Shown: positions 49,918-58,318, counted from the first letter of the stretch. The stretch is DNA of 64,000 nt from Bacillus infantis NRRL B-14911 (GCF_000473245.1 NC_022524.1:3992501-4056500); one strand, 5' to 3'. Notes: generated by a model not told the origin, from the sequence alone. Program-made: numbers and translations.

Positions 49918-52125
49918 CTAACGGAGAAGCTGAAGAACGCCTTGTGGGATTTGATTAGATTGAGCCAGCATTGCTTGTGCTGCTTGAGAAAGAATAGAAT
50001 TCTTTGTTTGTGCCATCATTTCCTTTGCTAAATCGGCATCTCTTATGCGGGATTCGGCACCTGTTAAATTTTCAGAGTATGTTTCTAAATTGTTAACTGT
50101 ATAATTTAAACGGTTATGGTAAGCTCCAATCAAGGAGCGTTCAGATGAAATCAACCCAATAGCATGATCGATTATATTTAAAGCGCCACTTCGAGCATTA
50201 GCCTCAAGCACCGACAAATCCTTCAAACCTAAAGCAGCGGTTTGTGTATCCATGAGTGTTAGCGAAAAACTTTGTCCCTCATTTGCTCCGATTTGCAGTT
50301 GTATATTTCTGGGTTCACTCAAAACCTCATCCGCACCTTTTTCTTGTGAAAGAAAAAGCGATGTAAATGCATTCCCAGCAAGCCGATTTATCTTATGGTT
50401 AGAACCTGGAGTATCATGGTTCAATAATAGCTGACCGTTTTCATATAATGCTGTTACTCCTGAGTTCACTTCCAATAACTTGGCATTAAGTTCAGCTAAA
50501 AGCTCTTCCGATGTATAATTACCTGATTCCATTAGAATTGTCTTTTCATTCTCATCTACATAAAAACCAAAAGTATCATTTACACCTTCCTCGATCAGTA
50601 ACCCCGAGGATAGGTCCGAATTTCCTAGAATGCTAAAAGATTGTTCTGGTATTTCAGTTCCCTGGTTTATATTCATAAATAAATCAGTAAACGCACTTCC
50701 CGCGAACTGAATGGCGTTAACATCCCCAGTGCTGGCAGACGTTCTTTTAATTTCAAGAACTTTGATATCATAACCATCAACAGCTAATCTCTCATCTGAG
50801 TACCCTTGCTCAATAGATGCTTTTAACTTTATGTTTTCTCTGGAAAAATGGCCGTTCAGCTCTTCTATTAGCTCTTGCGAGGAATAAGTCCCTGCTTTCA
50901 ATTGAAATACATACTCACTGTCATCTATCTTAAGTTCCAGAATATCATTTTGTCCTTCATTAATAATGATGCCATCACTTAAATTGCTATTTCCCCGTAA
51001 CCACTCGTCACTCCATTTATAGTTAAATAGAAATGAAGCAGCATTCCCACCAATATTACTTATTTGCTTTTCTCCCCCGGCAATATGTTCTAACTGATTA
51101 ATAGCTAAGGTACCTCCTGGAATCACATAGCTAGAAAACCGGACCTGCGCCCCACTTTCGCTTATTCTTACATTTATTTCATCTTTTATTTGTTGCCTAT
51201 TTCCGTATGTACCAGCTGTAAGTGTAATTTCATAATTCTCATTATCAACGTTAAAAGTAAGAGTGTCATTGACTCCTTCAATAATGGTGCTATAAGCAGG
51301 ATTGGCATTGTTGAAATTGCTTTTGCTTGTCACTGATACTTTCGTGAATGCCTGAAAATCTTGACCTGGTTTAACCGATAAAAAAATACTCTCTACAAGA
51401 TTTCCGGATAAATTTGTAATTTTAAAGTCTTTGCCGGGGATCATATGATTTAGAATTAATTGTTGTTTCTGATAAGAAGCTGTGACCTTAATATTTTTAT
51501 CCATGAATTTACGATTTATTTCATCCAGTAACTCATCTGCCGTATAAGAACCTTCTTCTACTTGAACAAACGTTGAAACATCATCTATATGGATGTCTAA
51601 TCTATCATTATCCCCCTGGACGATTGTAAATCCATGTGAAAGATCAACAGAGCCAAAGACTTTAGCAGGTTCCGCTTCCCTTAAAACAGATTTCTCCCCA
51701 TTGAAACTGCCATCAATTAAATTTTTACCATTAAAATGAGTATTTTGGGATATATCATTGATACTGCTTTTTAGCTCATCAATTTCCTTTTGTATTTCCA
51801 TGCGATCCGATTTTGTGAGGGTATCATTTTCTGCTTGAATCACTAGTTCTCTTATTCTTTGCAAAGGGGGATTTAAGATTTGTGATAATGCTCCTTCAGC
51901 TGTATCCAGCAAAGCAAGCCCATCCTGAACATTCCTTTGAGCTTGTTCCAGGCCGCGTATTTGAGCACGCATTTTTTCAGAAATTGCAAGTCCTGCCGAG
52001 TCATCAGCTGCAGTATTTATCCTCAAACCTGATGACAGCTTCTCCATATTTAGGGCAAGCTTTCCCTCCTGATTTTTAAGCCTATTTACACTGCGTAGAG
52101 CGCTGATATTATGATTAATGATCAT
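49918..52125 (-). CDS. Large flagellin with four repeated surface domains
   Basis: The ATG at 52125 (MIINHNISALRSVNRLKNQEGKL), six bases after GGTG, is chosen over the GTG at 52134 and gives 735 residues, 2-3 times the usual size. N-terminal (~1-155) and C-terminal (~610-735, ESRIRDADLAKEMMAQTKNSILSQAAQAMLAQSNQIPQGVLQLLR) polymerisation domains are complete. The middle has four units of ~90-105 residues at about 160-250, 278-370, 386-493 and 508-603. Each has a pattern like IIEGVNDTLTFNVDNENYEITLTAGTY...I..EIN, the flagellin-IN type. The usual ILQRMREL motif reads NPPLQRIREL, with an odd double proline. Only a weak sigma-D-like site (TATA-N15-GCCGACAA, 52214-52240) lies upstream. It could be a minor filament component or surface-adhesive flagellin. 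Confidence 0.92.
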   Translation of the reverse strand: MIINHNISALRSVNRLKNQEGKLALNMEKLSSGLRINTAADDSAGLAISEKMRAQIRGLEQAQRNVQDGLALLDTAEGALSQILNPPLQRIRELVIQAENDTLTKSDRMEIQKEIDELKSSINDISQNTHFNGKNLIDGSFNGEKSVLREAEPAKVFGSVDLSHGFTIVQGDNDRLDIHIDDVSTFVQVEEGSYTADELLDEINRKFMDKNIKVTASYQKQQLILNHMIPGKDFKITNLSGNLVESIFLSVKPGQDFQAFTKVSVTSKSNFNNANPAYSTIIEGVNDTLTFNVDNENYEITLTAGTYGNRQQIKDEINVRISESGAQVRFSSYVIPGGTLAINQLEHIAGGEKQISNIGGNAASFLFNYKWSDEWLRGNSNLSDGIIINEGQNDILELKIDDSEYVFQLKAGTYSSQELIEELNGHFSRENIKLKASIEQGYSDERLAVDGYDIKVLEIKRTSASTGDVNAIQFAGSAFTDLFMNINQGTEIPEQSFSILGNSDLSSGLLIEEGVNDTFGFYVDENEKTILMESGNYTSEELLAELNAKLLEVNSGVTALYENGQLLLNHDTPGSNHKINRLAGNAFTSLFLSQEKGADEVLSEPRNIQLQIGANEGQSFSLTLMDTQTAALGLKDLSVLEANARSGALNIIDHAIGLISSERSLIGAYHNRLNYTVNNLETYSENLTGAESRIRDADLAKEMMAQTKNSILSQAAQAMLAQSNQIPQGVLQLLR

Positions 52126-52321
52126 TTCAAACACCTATTTTTTTATATTCTCTTTTATTTATCGGATAAATATGGGAAAAGTGAAGTGGTTCGTACAAAT
52201 AAGTGATTATATATTGTCGGCGATATTTTTAGTAAATATAAGGGATAGTCAAAATTGATGATGGAAGAAACTTTAAATTATTACAAGTAACTTTGTTATA
52301 TTGTTGTATAGTGGCCGAATG

Positions 52322-52357
52322 AAAAAAAGAGACCCTAGCAAAACTAGAGCCTCTTTC
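52322..52357 (-). terminator. Terminator of the hag transcription unit
   Basis: On the minus strand AGAGGCTCTAG-TTTTG-CTAGGGTCTCT is followed by seven T. It lies 14 nt past the stop of the last hag exon and not after the earlier stop at 52741, so the primary transcript is expected to include both introns. Confidence 0.88.
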
Positions 52358-52370
52358 AAGAATATTAAAA

Positions 52371-52415
52371 TTAACGAAGAAGTTGAAGAACTCCTTGTGG
52401 TTGTTGGTTCGCTTG
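52371..52415 (-). CDS. hag: hag exon 3 (alternative flagellin C-terminus)
   Basis: Fifteen codons read QANQQPQGVLQLLR-stop, the canonical flagellin C-terminal tail, with no start codon or ribosome-binding site of its own. It follows directly after the inferred 3' splice site of intron 2 (last intron base G at 52416) and precedes the hag terminator. Joined to exon 2 after GATGCCT it gives ...QSNQMP-QANQQPQGVLQLLR. Joined after CTGGCT it gives ...MLA-QANQQPQGVLQLLR, the canonical length. The exact 5' site needs RNA data. Confidence 0.7.
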   Translation of the reverse strand, partial: QANQQPQGVLQLLR

Positions 52416-52767
52416 CTTTGCGACTGTATCTTTCGATTACAGAATAGACTATATCTTCATCCATTTTTTCATGGAGCTGGGCACTTCGAACAGTATTTAC
52501 TGCCCTACGAATCTCATTGTCATAGCGATTGCCTTAGACAGTACATTCTAGTCGTTGAACCTTCTCCAGAGTTTCCTCACAGGAGCTTGGCTGCTGATTA
52601 TCCATTGTTCATCCTCATCATTTTCAAACCTTCACGCTGACCGTTTCCAGTTACGTTGTGGTTGATGAAGCTTTAGGAAGTTCCAGCAATTCACCCAGTT
52701 ATACTCCAGCTCGTTACCAAACTGGACGCCCTTCTAATCATTATCTCAAGAGTTGTAATACTCCTTG
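52416..52767 (-). ncRNA. Group I intron 2 in hag
   Basis: Read on the minus strand, the group IA-type core is plain: GGGTGAATTGCTGGAA (P region), AATCAGCAGCCAAGCTCC (Q/P4-P6), GGAGAAGGTTCAACGACTA (R/P7) and GAAGATATAGTC (S/P7'). A P9 hairpin CTGTA/TACAG and TCGCAAAG at the 3' end complete it. It aligns along its length with intron 1. The guide GGGCGTC (52729-52723) pairs seven bases with GATGCCT, with the last U in a U-G pair, placing the 5' splice site after 52768. No homing endonuclease ORF is present. An alternative 5' boundary after CTGGCT (intron 52416-52785) would give cleaner protein but has poor P1 pairing. Confidence 0.85.
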
Positions 52768-52854
52768 AGGCATCTGATTGGATTGAGCCAGCATTGCTTG
52801 TGCTGCTTGAGAAAGAATAGAATTCTTTGTTTGATTCATCATTTCTTTCGCCAT
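52741..52854 (-). CDS. hag: hag exon 2 (read through to its own stop if intron 2 is retained)
   Basis: Thirty-eight codons: MAKEMMNQTKNSILSQAAQA then MLAQSNQMPQGVLQLLR-stop, the complete C-terminal D0 helix of flagellin. It has no ribosome-binding site and begins directly after the 3' end of intron 1. Joined to exon 1 it restores RIRDVD-MAKEMM, as in other flagellins (RDADLAKEMM in the neighbouring large flagellin). The last 9 codons fall inside intron 2 by the P1-based boundary, so this exon has two possible ends. Confidence 0.85.
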   Translation of the reverse strand: MAKEMMNQTKNSILSQAAQAMLAQSNQMPQGVLQLLR

Positions 52855-53219
52855 CGTGCGAACATTTACTTTCATAAATGACTAGACTATATCTTCACCC
52901 TCAACATGATTTGTTAGGGGTCGGGCACTTCGGATTCACAATGCTGATGATACATTGCTTCACCTATGGATTTCATCACCATAGCTTTCGCCTTAGATGG
53001 TCTATCCTAGTCGTTGAACCTTCTCCACTCTTTCGAGGCAGGAGCTTGGCTGCTGATTGCCCATATCTTTTCTTTTTTCAAACCATCACGCTTGTCGTTT
53101 CCAACTACGTTGTGGTAAGAAAAGCTCTTAGGGGTTTCCAGCAATTCACCCGATAATGATCTCTAGCCGTTACCAGCTAGGACGACTGTGCTTGTCACTG
53201 TCTAGGCAGCTAAAGCATA
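52855..53219 (-). ncRNA. Group I intron 1 in hag
   Basis: The 365-nt intron has the same conserved core as intron 2: GGGTGAATTGCTGGAAACCC, GCAATCAGCAGCCAAGCTCC, GGAGAAGGTTCAACGACTA, GAAGATATAGTC. P2 is CTAGC/GCTAG, and P9 is CATTTA/TAAATG followed by TTCGCACG. The 5' splice site after GAT (53220) is supported by P1. In it AAGCACAGTC pairs with GAT-TATGCTT around a U-G pair at the splice site (one A-C mismatch), and the last intron base is G. Unspliced RNA would stop after DVDYALAA, without the C-terminal helix. No endonuclease is encoded. Confidence 0.9.
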
Positions 53220-54389
53220 ATCTACGTCACGGATACGAGATTCCGCAGCAGTTAGGTTTTCAGAAGATGTGTTCAAGTTGTTAATTGTGTGTTCTAGACG
53301 ATTTTGGTTTGCACCTAGTTTAGAACGCTCAGCTGATACCTTTTCAATAGCAGCGTTAATTTTCGTAACCGCATTTCCTGCATTTGCAGCTGTAGAAACA
53401 TCTAATGCAGCTTCATTAGTAGTATTATTAGTACCATCTGTAACTGTATCGGTTCCAGTGAATCCTGTTGTAGCAGCAGTTCCAGTTAGTCCAAGTGCAG
53501 CTGCACGCATATCTTCAAACTCAAGAGTCATGGTCTGATTTTCATTGGCACCAATTTGGGTAGAGAATGATGATTTGGCACCTGTTGCTGGTGTTCCTGG
53601 TACTGCTGGTGTTCCTGGACCTGCCGCCACAGCTGCTGTTAAACTTTCAGTCCAAGAATCACCAGTAGCAGCATCCGCTTTAGCAGCAGAGACGTCAAAT
53701 GTCAATCCTTTATATGCGAATGTGTCACCTGCTAATGTTACGTCATTTAACCCTCCATCAATAGACCAACCAGTTGCGGTCTTTTCAAACGTAACACTTT
53801 CATCAGCAGTACCAGTGAAAGTTCCACTAATCTTAACATCATTTGCAGCCGTAGGAGTTCCATCAGCAGTCATATCAGTTCCAGCCGCAAACACAGTTGC
53901 TGGTACTGCTGGTGTTCCAGGTCCTGCTGGTGTTCCAGCTCCTGCTGGCGCTCCAGGTGTTACAGTCCCAGCACTAGCATTTAAAAGTTTTTGATTATTA
54001 AACTCTGTAGTATTACCAATACGGTTAATTTCAGAAGTTAGTTGGTTAATCTCTTTTTGAATTTCGCCACGGTCTGTACCTGTGTTTGTATCGTTACCGG
54101 CTTGAACAGCTAGTTCACGCATACGTTGAAGAATATCGTGAGTTTCGTTTAACGCACCTTCAGCAGTTTGAATCATTGAGATGGAATCTTGTGCATTTTT
54201 GCCTGCTTGGTCTAGACCACGAATTTGCCCACGCATTTTTTCAGAGATTGCAAGTCCTGCGGCATTATCTCCAGCTTTGTTAATACTTAAGCCTGAAGAT
54301 AATTTCTCCATTGATTTACCTTGTGCATTATTTGCACTATTCAACTGACGATAGGTATTAAGCGCTGCAATATTATGATTAATTCTCAT
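53220..54389 (-). CDS. hag: Flagellin Hag, exon 1
   Basis: The start is the ATG at 54389 (MRINHNIAALNTYRQLNSANNAQ) after AAGGAGG; upstream in-frame codons are leader. The 390 codons encode the N-terminal D0/D1 region (to about 150) and a variable surface domain. Pro/Gly/Thr/Ala segments (GTPAGPGTPAVPATV; GPGTPAVPGTPATG) flank that domain on both sides. D1 helices follow up to ESRIRDVD. The natural C-terminus is missing because a group I intron interrupts the gene after GAT. With exon 2 the product is 427 residues. It is the major filament protein, expressed from a sigma-D promoter and controlled after transcription by CsrA/FliW. Confidence 0.93.
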
Positions 54390-54397
54390 TACTATTT

Positions 54398-54429
54398 TCC
54401 TCCTTGAGTGTTGTCCCACATCCATGTGG
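54398..54429 (-). promoter_or_regulatory. CsrA-binding region in the hag leader
   Basis: On the minus strand CCACA-TGGA-TGTGG (54429-54416) is a perfect 5-bp hairpin presenting GGA in the loop. The Shine-Dalgarno CAAGGAGGA (54406-54398) supplies a second GGA. Two such sites are the arrangement by which CsrA blocks hag translation in B. subtilis. Confidence 0.75.
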
Positions 54430-54486
54430 TTAATTTTTCAGCTGGTCTAAAGTCGGCCGCCTTATGACTAGCTGGTTACATAGTTA

Positions 54487-54512
54487 ATATCGGTTAGTTA
54501 AGACAATGTTTA
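54487..54512 (-). promoter_or_regulatory. Sigma-D promoter of hag
   Basis: On the minus strand TAAA (54512-54509), 14 bp, ACCGATAT (54494-54487), one base from GCCGATAT, with a leader of about 90 nt containing the CsrA site. Confidence 0.8.
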
Positions 54513-54531
54513 ACAAAATAATAAAAGTTTT

Positions 54532-54765
54532 TTAGTTTTTTTGTCTAAAGAAGGAGGTTATGCTGCCCAGCAATTCGCTTTCTGTTTTGGTGGCGCTGCT
54601 GTTTTCCTGCTGGATGGAGAGATAGATTTCTTTTCTATGTATCTCTACATTCTTAGGTGCATTGATGCCGAGTTTGACCTGGTCTCCGTCAATCGAAACG
54701 ATCGTGATTTCGATGTCGTCATTTAGCATGATTGATTCTTTTGTTTTGCGGGTGAGGACAAGCAT
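54532..54765 (-). CDS. csrA: Carbon storage regulator CsrA
   Basis: The 77-residue protein begins [48 protein letters not shown], the complete RNA-binding fold with Leu4 and Arg44-type residues in place. It represses hag translation by binding GGA sites and is itself sequestered by FliW. Its ATG touches the fliW stop codon (TAA-ATG), so the two are translationally coupled. The hag promoter lies just downstream. Confidence 0.97.
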   Translation of the reverse strand: MLVLTRKTKESIMLNDDIEITIVSIDGDQVKLGINAPKNVEIHRKEIYLSIQQENSSATKTESELLGSITSFFRQKN

Positions 54766-55197
54766 TTATTTCCCCTCCTTGGTTATAAGCGGATGCTTAG
54801 TTGTATAGGAAGTTCCATTCAAAATGACTTGCTTGCCTTGTTTTTCTTTCTGATTAATGACAACTGGTGCCTGGAGGTTGGCGGTTGTTTTTTCAAAAGG
54901 CTCCTGGACGGTTAAGATGGCAAATACAGCAACGTCTTTATCAGAAGAAATGGATAAGGTTTCGGTCACCTCTTCCGGCAGATCAAATTCATAGTCTGTG
55001 AAAAAGCTGAATGGCTCCGTCAGGATAAAGGCTGTTTCAGCAGACTTGACCGACTGCAATACGAATAGAGGCGTTTCTTCTATCGGCAGGATGCAGAATT
55101 TCTTCTCATCGATAAATCCTGGTATTCCAGTATTAAAATGAATGACTCTTTCCTCGTTTATTTCTACTTCTCCATGAAACTTTGTTTGCAGGTTCAT
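54766..55197 (-). CDS. fliW: Flagellar assembly factor FliW
   Basis: The 143-residue beta-barrel protein begins NLQTKFHGEVEINEERVIHFNTGIPGFIDEKKFCILPI and contains FVLQSVKSAETAFILTEPF, both conserved FliW segments. FliW binds either flagellin or CsrA: when Hag leaves the cell, freed FliW captures CsrA and relieves hag repression. It sits 17 bp after yviE and directly before csrA. Confidence 0.96.
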   Translation of the reverse strand: MNLQTKFHGEVEINEERVIHFNTGIPGFIDEKKFCILPIEETPLFVLQSVKSAETAFILTEPFSFFTDYEFDLPEEVTETLSISSDKDVAVFAILTVQEPFEKTTANLQAPVVINQKEKQGKQVILNGTSYTTKHPLITKEGK

Positions 55198-55214
55198 ATT
55201 TTCACCACATTCCT

Positions 55215-55775
55215 TTATTCATTGCTGACAAAGTCGATTGTCAGGCTGTTTTTTTCGAGTATTTCGGGTGTGACTTTACCTGGTGTGTAATGATGGATCG
55301 GCTTTTGGGTTTCTGCTGAGATGATCGGTTTTTGCGGTGTGGCGTTTATATTGACCTGTGCAGGTTCATACTGCAGCTTCACACTGAAATGGGATGGCAG
55401 CCAGCCGATATTGAACTGCTTCTCCGGCCCCTCGCTGTTTGCCTTGGCCTGGCCAGGGATAGGATTCCCCCCGTTTTCAATCTTCATCAGTTCACTGCCT
55501 TCTGCCGCTCTCCGCTCAAGGCCTGACAGCCAGTCCTGATAGCCGTTTTGAGCAGCCTCAGCGACTCGTACACTGAGCGACTTGAGATCCACATCTTCCC
55601 TTGCTTTTGTCTGATCAATGGTCAGCCTGCCAGAAATTGTTTCAATCTCAAGCTTTGCCTGCGGCTGTTCAATTGACTGGATTGCCTGCGGCTGCTGGAT
55701 TTCCTGTACTGGCTTTTCGATGTTAAGGCCGAGCCGTACAAAAGTTGATTCCAGCCTTATTTGCGGCACATTCAT
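55215..55775 (-). CDS. yviE: YviE/DUF6470 family flagellar-operon protein
   Basis: The 186-residue protein lies between flgL and fliW, as yviE does in B. subtilis. The N-terminus PQIRLESTFVRLGLNIEKPVQEIQQPQA and the C-terminal segment WLPSHFSVKLQYEPAQVNINATPQKPI are the conserved parts; the middle is Gln/Pro-rich and then helical. No membrane segment or known catalytic motif is visible. Its function in filament assembly is not established. Confidence 0.88.
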   Translation of the reverse strand: MNVPQIRLESTFVRLGLNIEKPVQEIQQPQAIQSIEQPQAKLEIETISGRLTIDQTKAREDVDLKSLSVRVAEAAQNGYQDWLSGLERRAAEGSELMKIENGGNPIPGQAKANSEGPEKQFNIGWLPSHFSVKLQYEPAQVNINATPQKPIISAETQKPIHHYTPGKVTPEILEKNSLTIDFVSNE

Positions 55776-55827
55776 CCTCTCTGCTCCTCTCTATGAAAAA
55801 AAGCTATCACTGGGATAGCTTTCATTT

Positions 55828-56691
55828 TTATCGTAAAAAATCCATCAAGCTCGGCTGTATGATTCGTGAGCCGATGCTTAATGCAGCACGGTGGACGCTT
55901 TCCTGAGTGGTCATCTCCATGATTACTTTTTCCATATCAACATCTTCGTTGTCGGATAGGATGCGGGTGGAGAAAACCTCTTGCTGCTGAAGGCGGTCGT
56001 CCATCAGTTCGATCCGGTTCTGCTTGGCACCGATTTTCGCTCTTCCGGCAAGCATTTGGTCGATATATTTGTCTACCTTTTCCAGGTAGCCGCCGATTTC
56101 GGGGCTGTCTGCATCCAATGCGTTAATCAGCCCCTGGATGTCTCCGCTGTCTGTCAGCATATCGCCAAAGACTTCATTGCCGTTCATATTCACCTGGATT
56201 TTAATATTGGAAAAAACCTCGAGATTAATGGCCCCTTCGCCAAACTGCCCATTTCCTTCAGGCTTTACATTGGTCTGGGTGCCGTTGAAGATATATTTGC
56301 CGCCGACCTGGGTTTCCCCAATATCAATCAGATGCTCCTTCAGCTGCTTAATCTCTTCCATTATATTTTTCTTTTGATCGCCCTCAAGCGTCCCATTGCT
56401 TGCCTGGACAGTAAGCTCTCTAATCCTTTGGAGTGCCATGATTCCCTTATCCATCGCATCATCCGTGCTGTCAATCCAGTTCTTCGCTTCACCGATATTG
56501 CGCTGATACTGCTCGATCCTGTTCAGGTCCGTCCGGTAATTCATCGCCATCATCGCAGAAACAGGATCATCCGAAGGCTTTGTGAATTTCTTCTGGGTGG
56601 CGATCTGGTCCTGCAGCTTGCCAAGCTTTGTGTAGCTGTTGCTCAGGTTGCGGAGCATATTATTGGATAGCATTGATTGCGTTACGCGCAT
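55828..56691 (-). CDS. flgL: Flagellar hook-filament junction protein FlgL
   Basis: The 287-residue flagellin-like protein begins RVTQSMLSNNMLRNLSNSYTKLGKLQDQIATQKKFTKPSDDPVSA and ends with the paired D0 helix RAALSIGSRIIQPSLMDFLR. It forms the second junction ring between FlgK and the filament. It starts 11 bp after flgK. Confidence 0.96.
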   Translation of the reverse strand: MRVTQSMLSNNMLRNLSNSYTKLGKLQDQIATQKKFTKPSDDPVSAMMAMNYRTDLNRIEQYQRNIGEAKNWIDSTDDAMDKGIMALQRIRELTVQASNGTLEGDQKKNIMEEIKQLKEHLIDIGETQVGGKYIFNGTQTNVKPEGNGQFGEGAINLEVFSNIKIQVNMNGNEVFGDMLTDSGDIQGLINALDADSPEIGGYLEKVDKYIDQMLAGRAKIGAKQNRIELMDDRLQQQEVFSTRILSDNEDVDMEKVIMEMTTQESVHRAALSIGSRIIQPSLMDFLR

Positions 56692-56702
56692 TTATTTTCA
56701 CC

Positions 56703-58301
56703 TTACCTTCCGACGACGCCCATGCCGTTGATGATTTTGTCGAGCATTTCGTCCACTACGGTTATATTGCGTGCAGCTGCGTTATAGGCATGCTGGAATT
56801 TGATCATATTGGTCATTTCTTCATCAAGAGAGACGGCACTGACTGACTGCCTGCTTTTATCAACTGAGTCTGCCAGCACTATAGAGTTATTCGCATTCTT
56901 TTGGGCGCTTTGGGAATCGACGCCGAGGCGGCCGATGATTCCGGAATAGTAGGTATCGAGATTTCCAGACGTCATAGAAGCTGGGAATCCTGCGTCACCC
57001 TTTGATAAAAAGCTGCCAAATGCCTTTGTCTTTATTTGGGACAATTCATGGGCATTGTCATTATCTCCTGATCCGCCAGTGCTGGTTGCCGCTGCCGCGA
57101 TCAGGCTGGAATCAGCTAGTATATCTTTGTTTACTCTGATTTGCTGGGCTGGGTTATCCCCTTGAGACGGGTCAAATTCAAAGAATGCTTTTCCTGGATT
57201 GCCGTTCAGGTCGAATCCTGATTCATGGATCTTGTTGAATTCCATTGCAAATGCAGTGGTAAAGTCATTGAGCTTCTGCAGCATATCCGGGTAGAAGCCT
57301 GCTTTATTTCCGGAATTATCAATATAGCCATAGCTTTTAATCAGACCAGACAGCTCACCTGAAAAGTTCATGCTAGGTAATGCTGCACCGCCGACCCGAA
57401 CCTCGGTGATCAGTCCGCTGACCAGCTCAAGATCTTCATTTGCAGCATCTGTTATATCAGTAACTTCAAGCAGGTTTGGATCCTTAAGGCCATCCTCCTT
57501 TGTCACATCCAGCAGCACGGCAGCCGGGGAAAATGACTTCCCGTCATCTCCGACAATTTCAATCTTATAAAGTCCTTCTGAGATGTCCTTTGCATGTCCG
57601 TAGTTATCCGGTTTTACATTGGTCACTTTTATATTAACCAGCTGTGAAAGCTGATCCACGTATAGATCGCGCTCATCATAAAGGTCATTCGGCAGGTATC
57701 CATTCGGCTCTACGCTGGCGATCTGCTTGTTGAGCGCATTGATTTGCGAGACAAGGCCATTGATTTCTTTTACCTTGACGCCGATTTCGCTGCCGATGTC
57801 CTGCTGGACTCTTGATAGAGAGTTATAGTAGTAGTTTAAAGTGTCAGCGACCATCTGTCCGCTTGCCGCCGCTACGTCGCGGGCACCGGTGTTTTCCGTA
57901 TGGCTGGCGATATCCTGAAGGGAATTCCAGAACTTTTCCATTGTCGCATGAAGTCCGCTCTCCGAAGGCTCATTCATGATTTCTTCCATCTTGGTGAGCG
58001 ATTCGCTCATAGAGCTGTAATAGCCGACTTTATTTGCTTCAACACGGTATTGCAGATCAAGGAAGCCTTCGCGGATCCGCTGTACAGAGCCTGCTTCCAC
58101 CCCAGTCCCCATCTGCCCCGGAACTTGCGGGCGGTTCATGGATGCTGCTGGATACGGCGATGTCTGTTCAAAGTTGATGCGCTGGCGGGAAAAGCCTGGC
58201 GTGTTGGCGTTGGCGATATTGTGCCCTGTTACATACAAGGCGCTTTGCTGGGTGAACATGCCGCGGCGGGCTGTTTCGAGTCCCATAAAGGTTGAACGCA
58301 T
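56703..58301 (-). CDS. flgK: Flagellar hook-associated protein FlgK
   Basis: The 532-residue protein begins STFMGLETARRGMFTQQSALYVTGHNIANANTPGFSRQRINF, the conserved hook-protein opening. It ends VSLDEEMTNMIKFQHAYNAAARNITVVDEMLDKIINGMGVVGR. It is the first hook-filament junction protein. It starts 17 bp after flgN, its chaperone gene. Confidence 0.97.
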   Translation of the reverse strand: MRSTFMGLETARRGMFTQQSALYVTGHNIANANTPGFSRQRINFEQTSPYPAASMNRPQVPGQMGTGVEAGSVQRIREGFLDLQYRVEANKVGYYSSMSESLTKMEEIMNEPSESGLHATMEKFWNSLQDIASHTENTGARDVAAASGQMVADTLNYYYNSLSRVQQDIGSEIGVKVKEINGLVSQINALNKQIASVEPNGYLPNDLYDERDLYVDQLSQLVNIKVTNVKPDNYGHAKDISEGLYKIEIVGDDGKSFSPAAVLLDVTKEDGLKDPNLLEVTDITDAANEDLELVSGLITEVRVGGAALPSMNFSGELSGLIKSYGYIDNSGNKAGFYPDMLQKLNDFTTAFAMEFNKIHESGFDLNGNPGKAFFEFDPSQGDNPAQQIRVNKDILADSSLIAAAATSTGGSGDNDNAHELSQIKTKAFGSFLSKGDAGFPASMTSGNLDTYYSGIIGRLGVDSQSAQKNANNSIVLADSVDKSRQSVSAVSLDEEMTNMIKFQHAYNAAARNITVVDEMLDKIINGMGVVGR

Positions 58302-58318
58302 GGTAGTTCCTCCGTCTC

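Noticed and set aside
52214-52240. Sigma-D promoter for the large flagellin
   Set aside because: TATA-N15-GCCGACAA has mismatches in both elements; a sigma-A-like TTTACT-N17-TATATA overlaps. Left as a remark, not a feature.
52383-53156. Short plus-strand ORFs (85 and 92 codons) over the hag introns
   Set aside because: They lie antisense to group I intron cores, lack ribosome-binding sites, and resemble each other only because the introns are homologous. They are not homing endonucleases.
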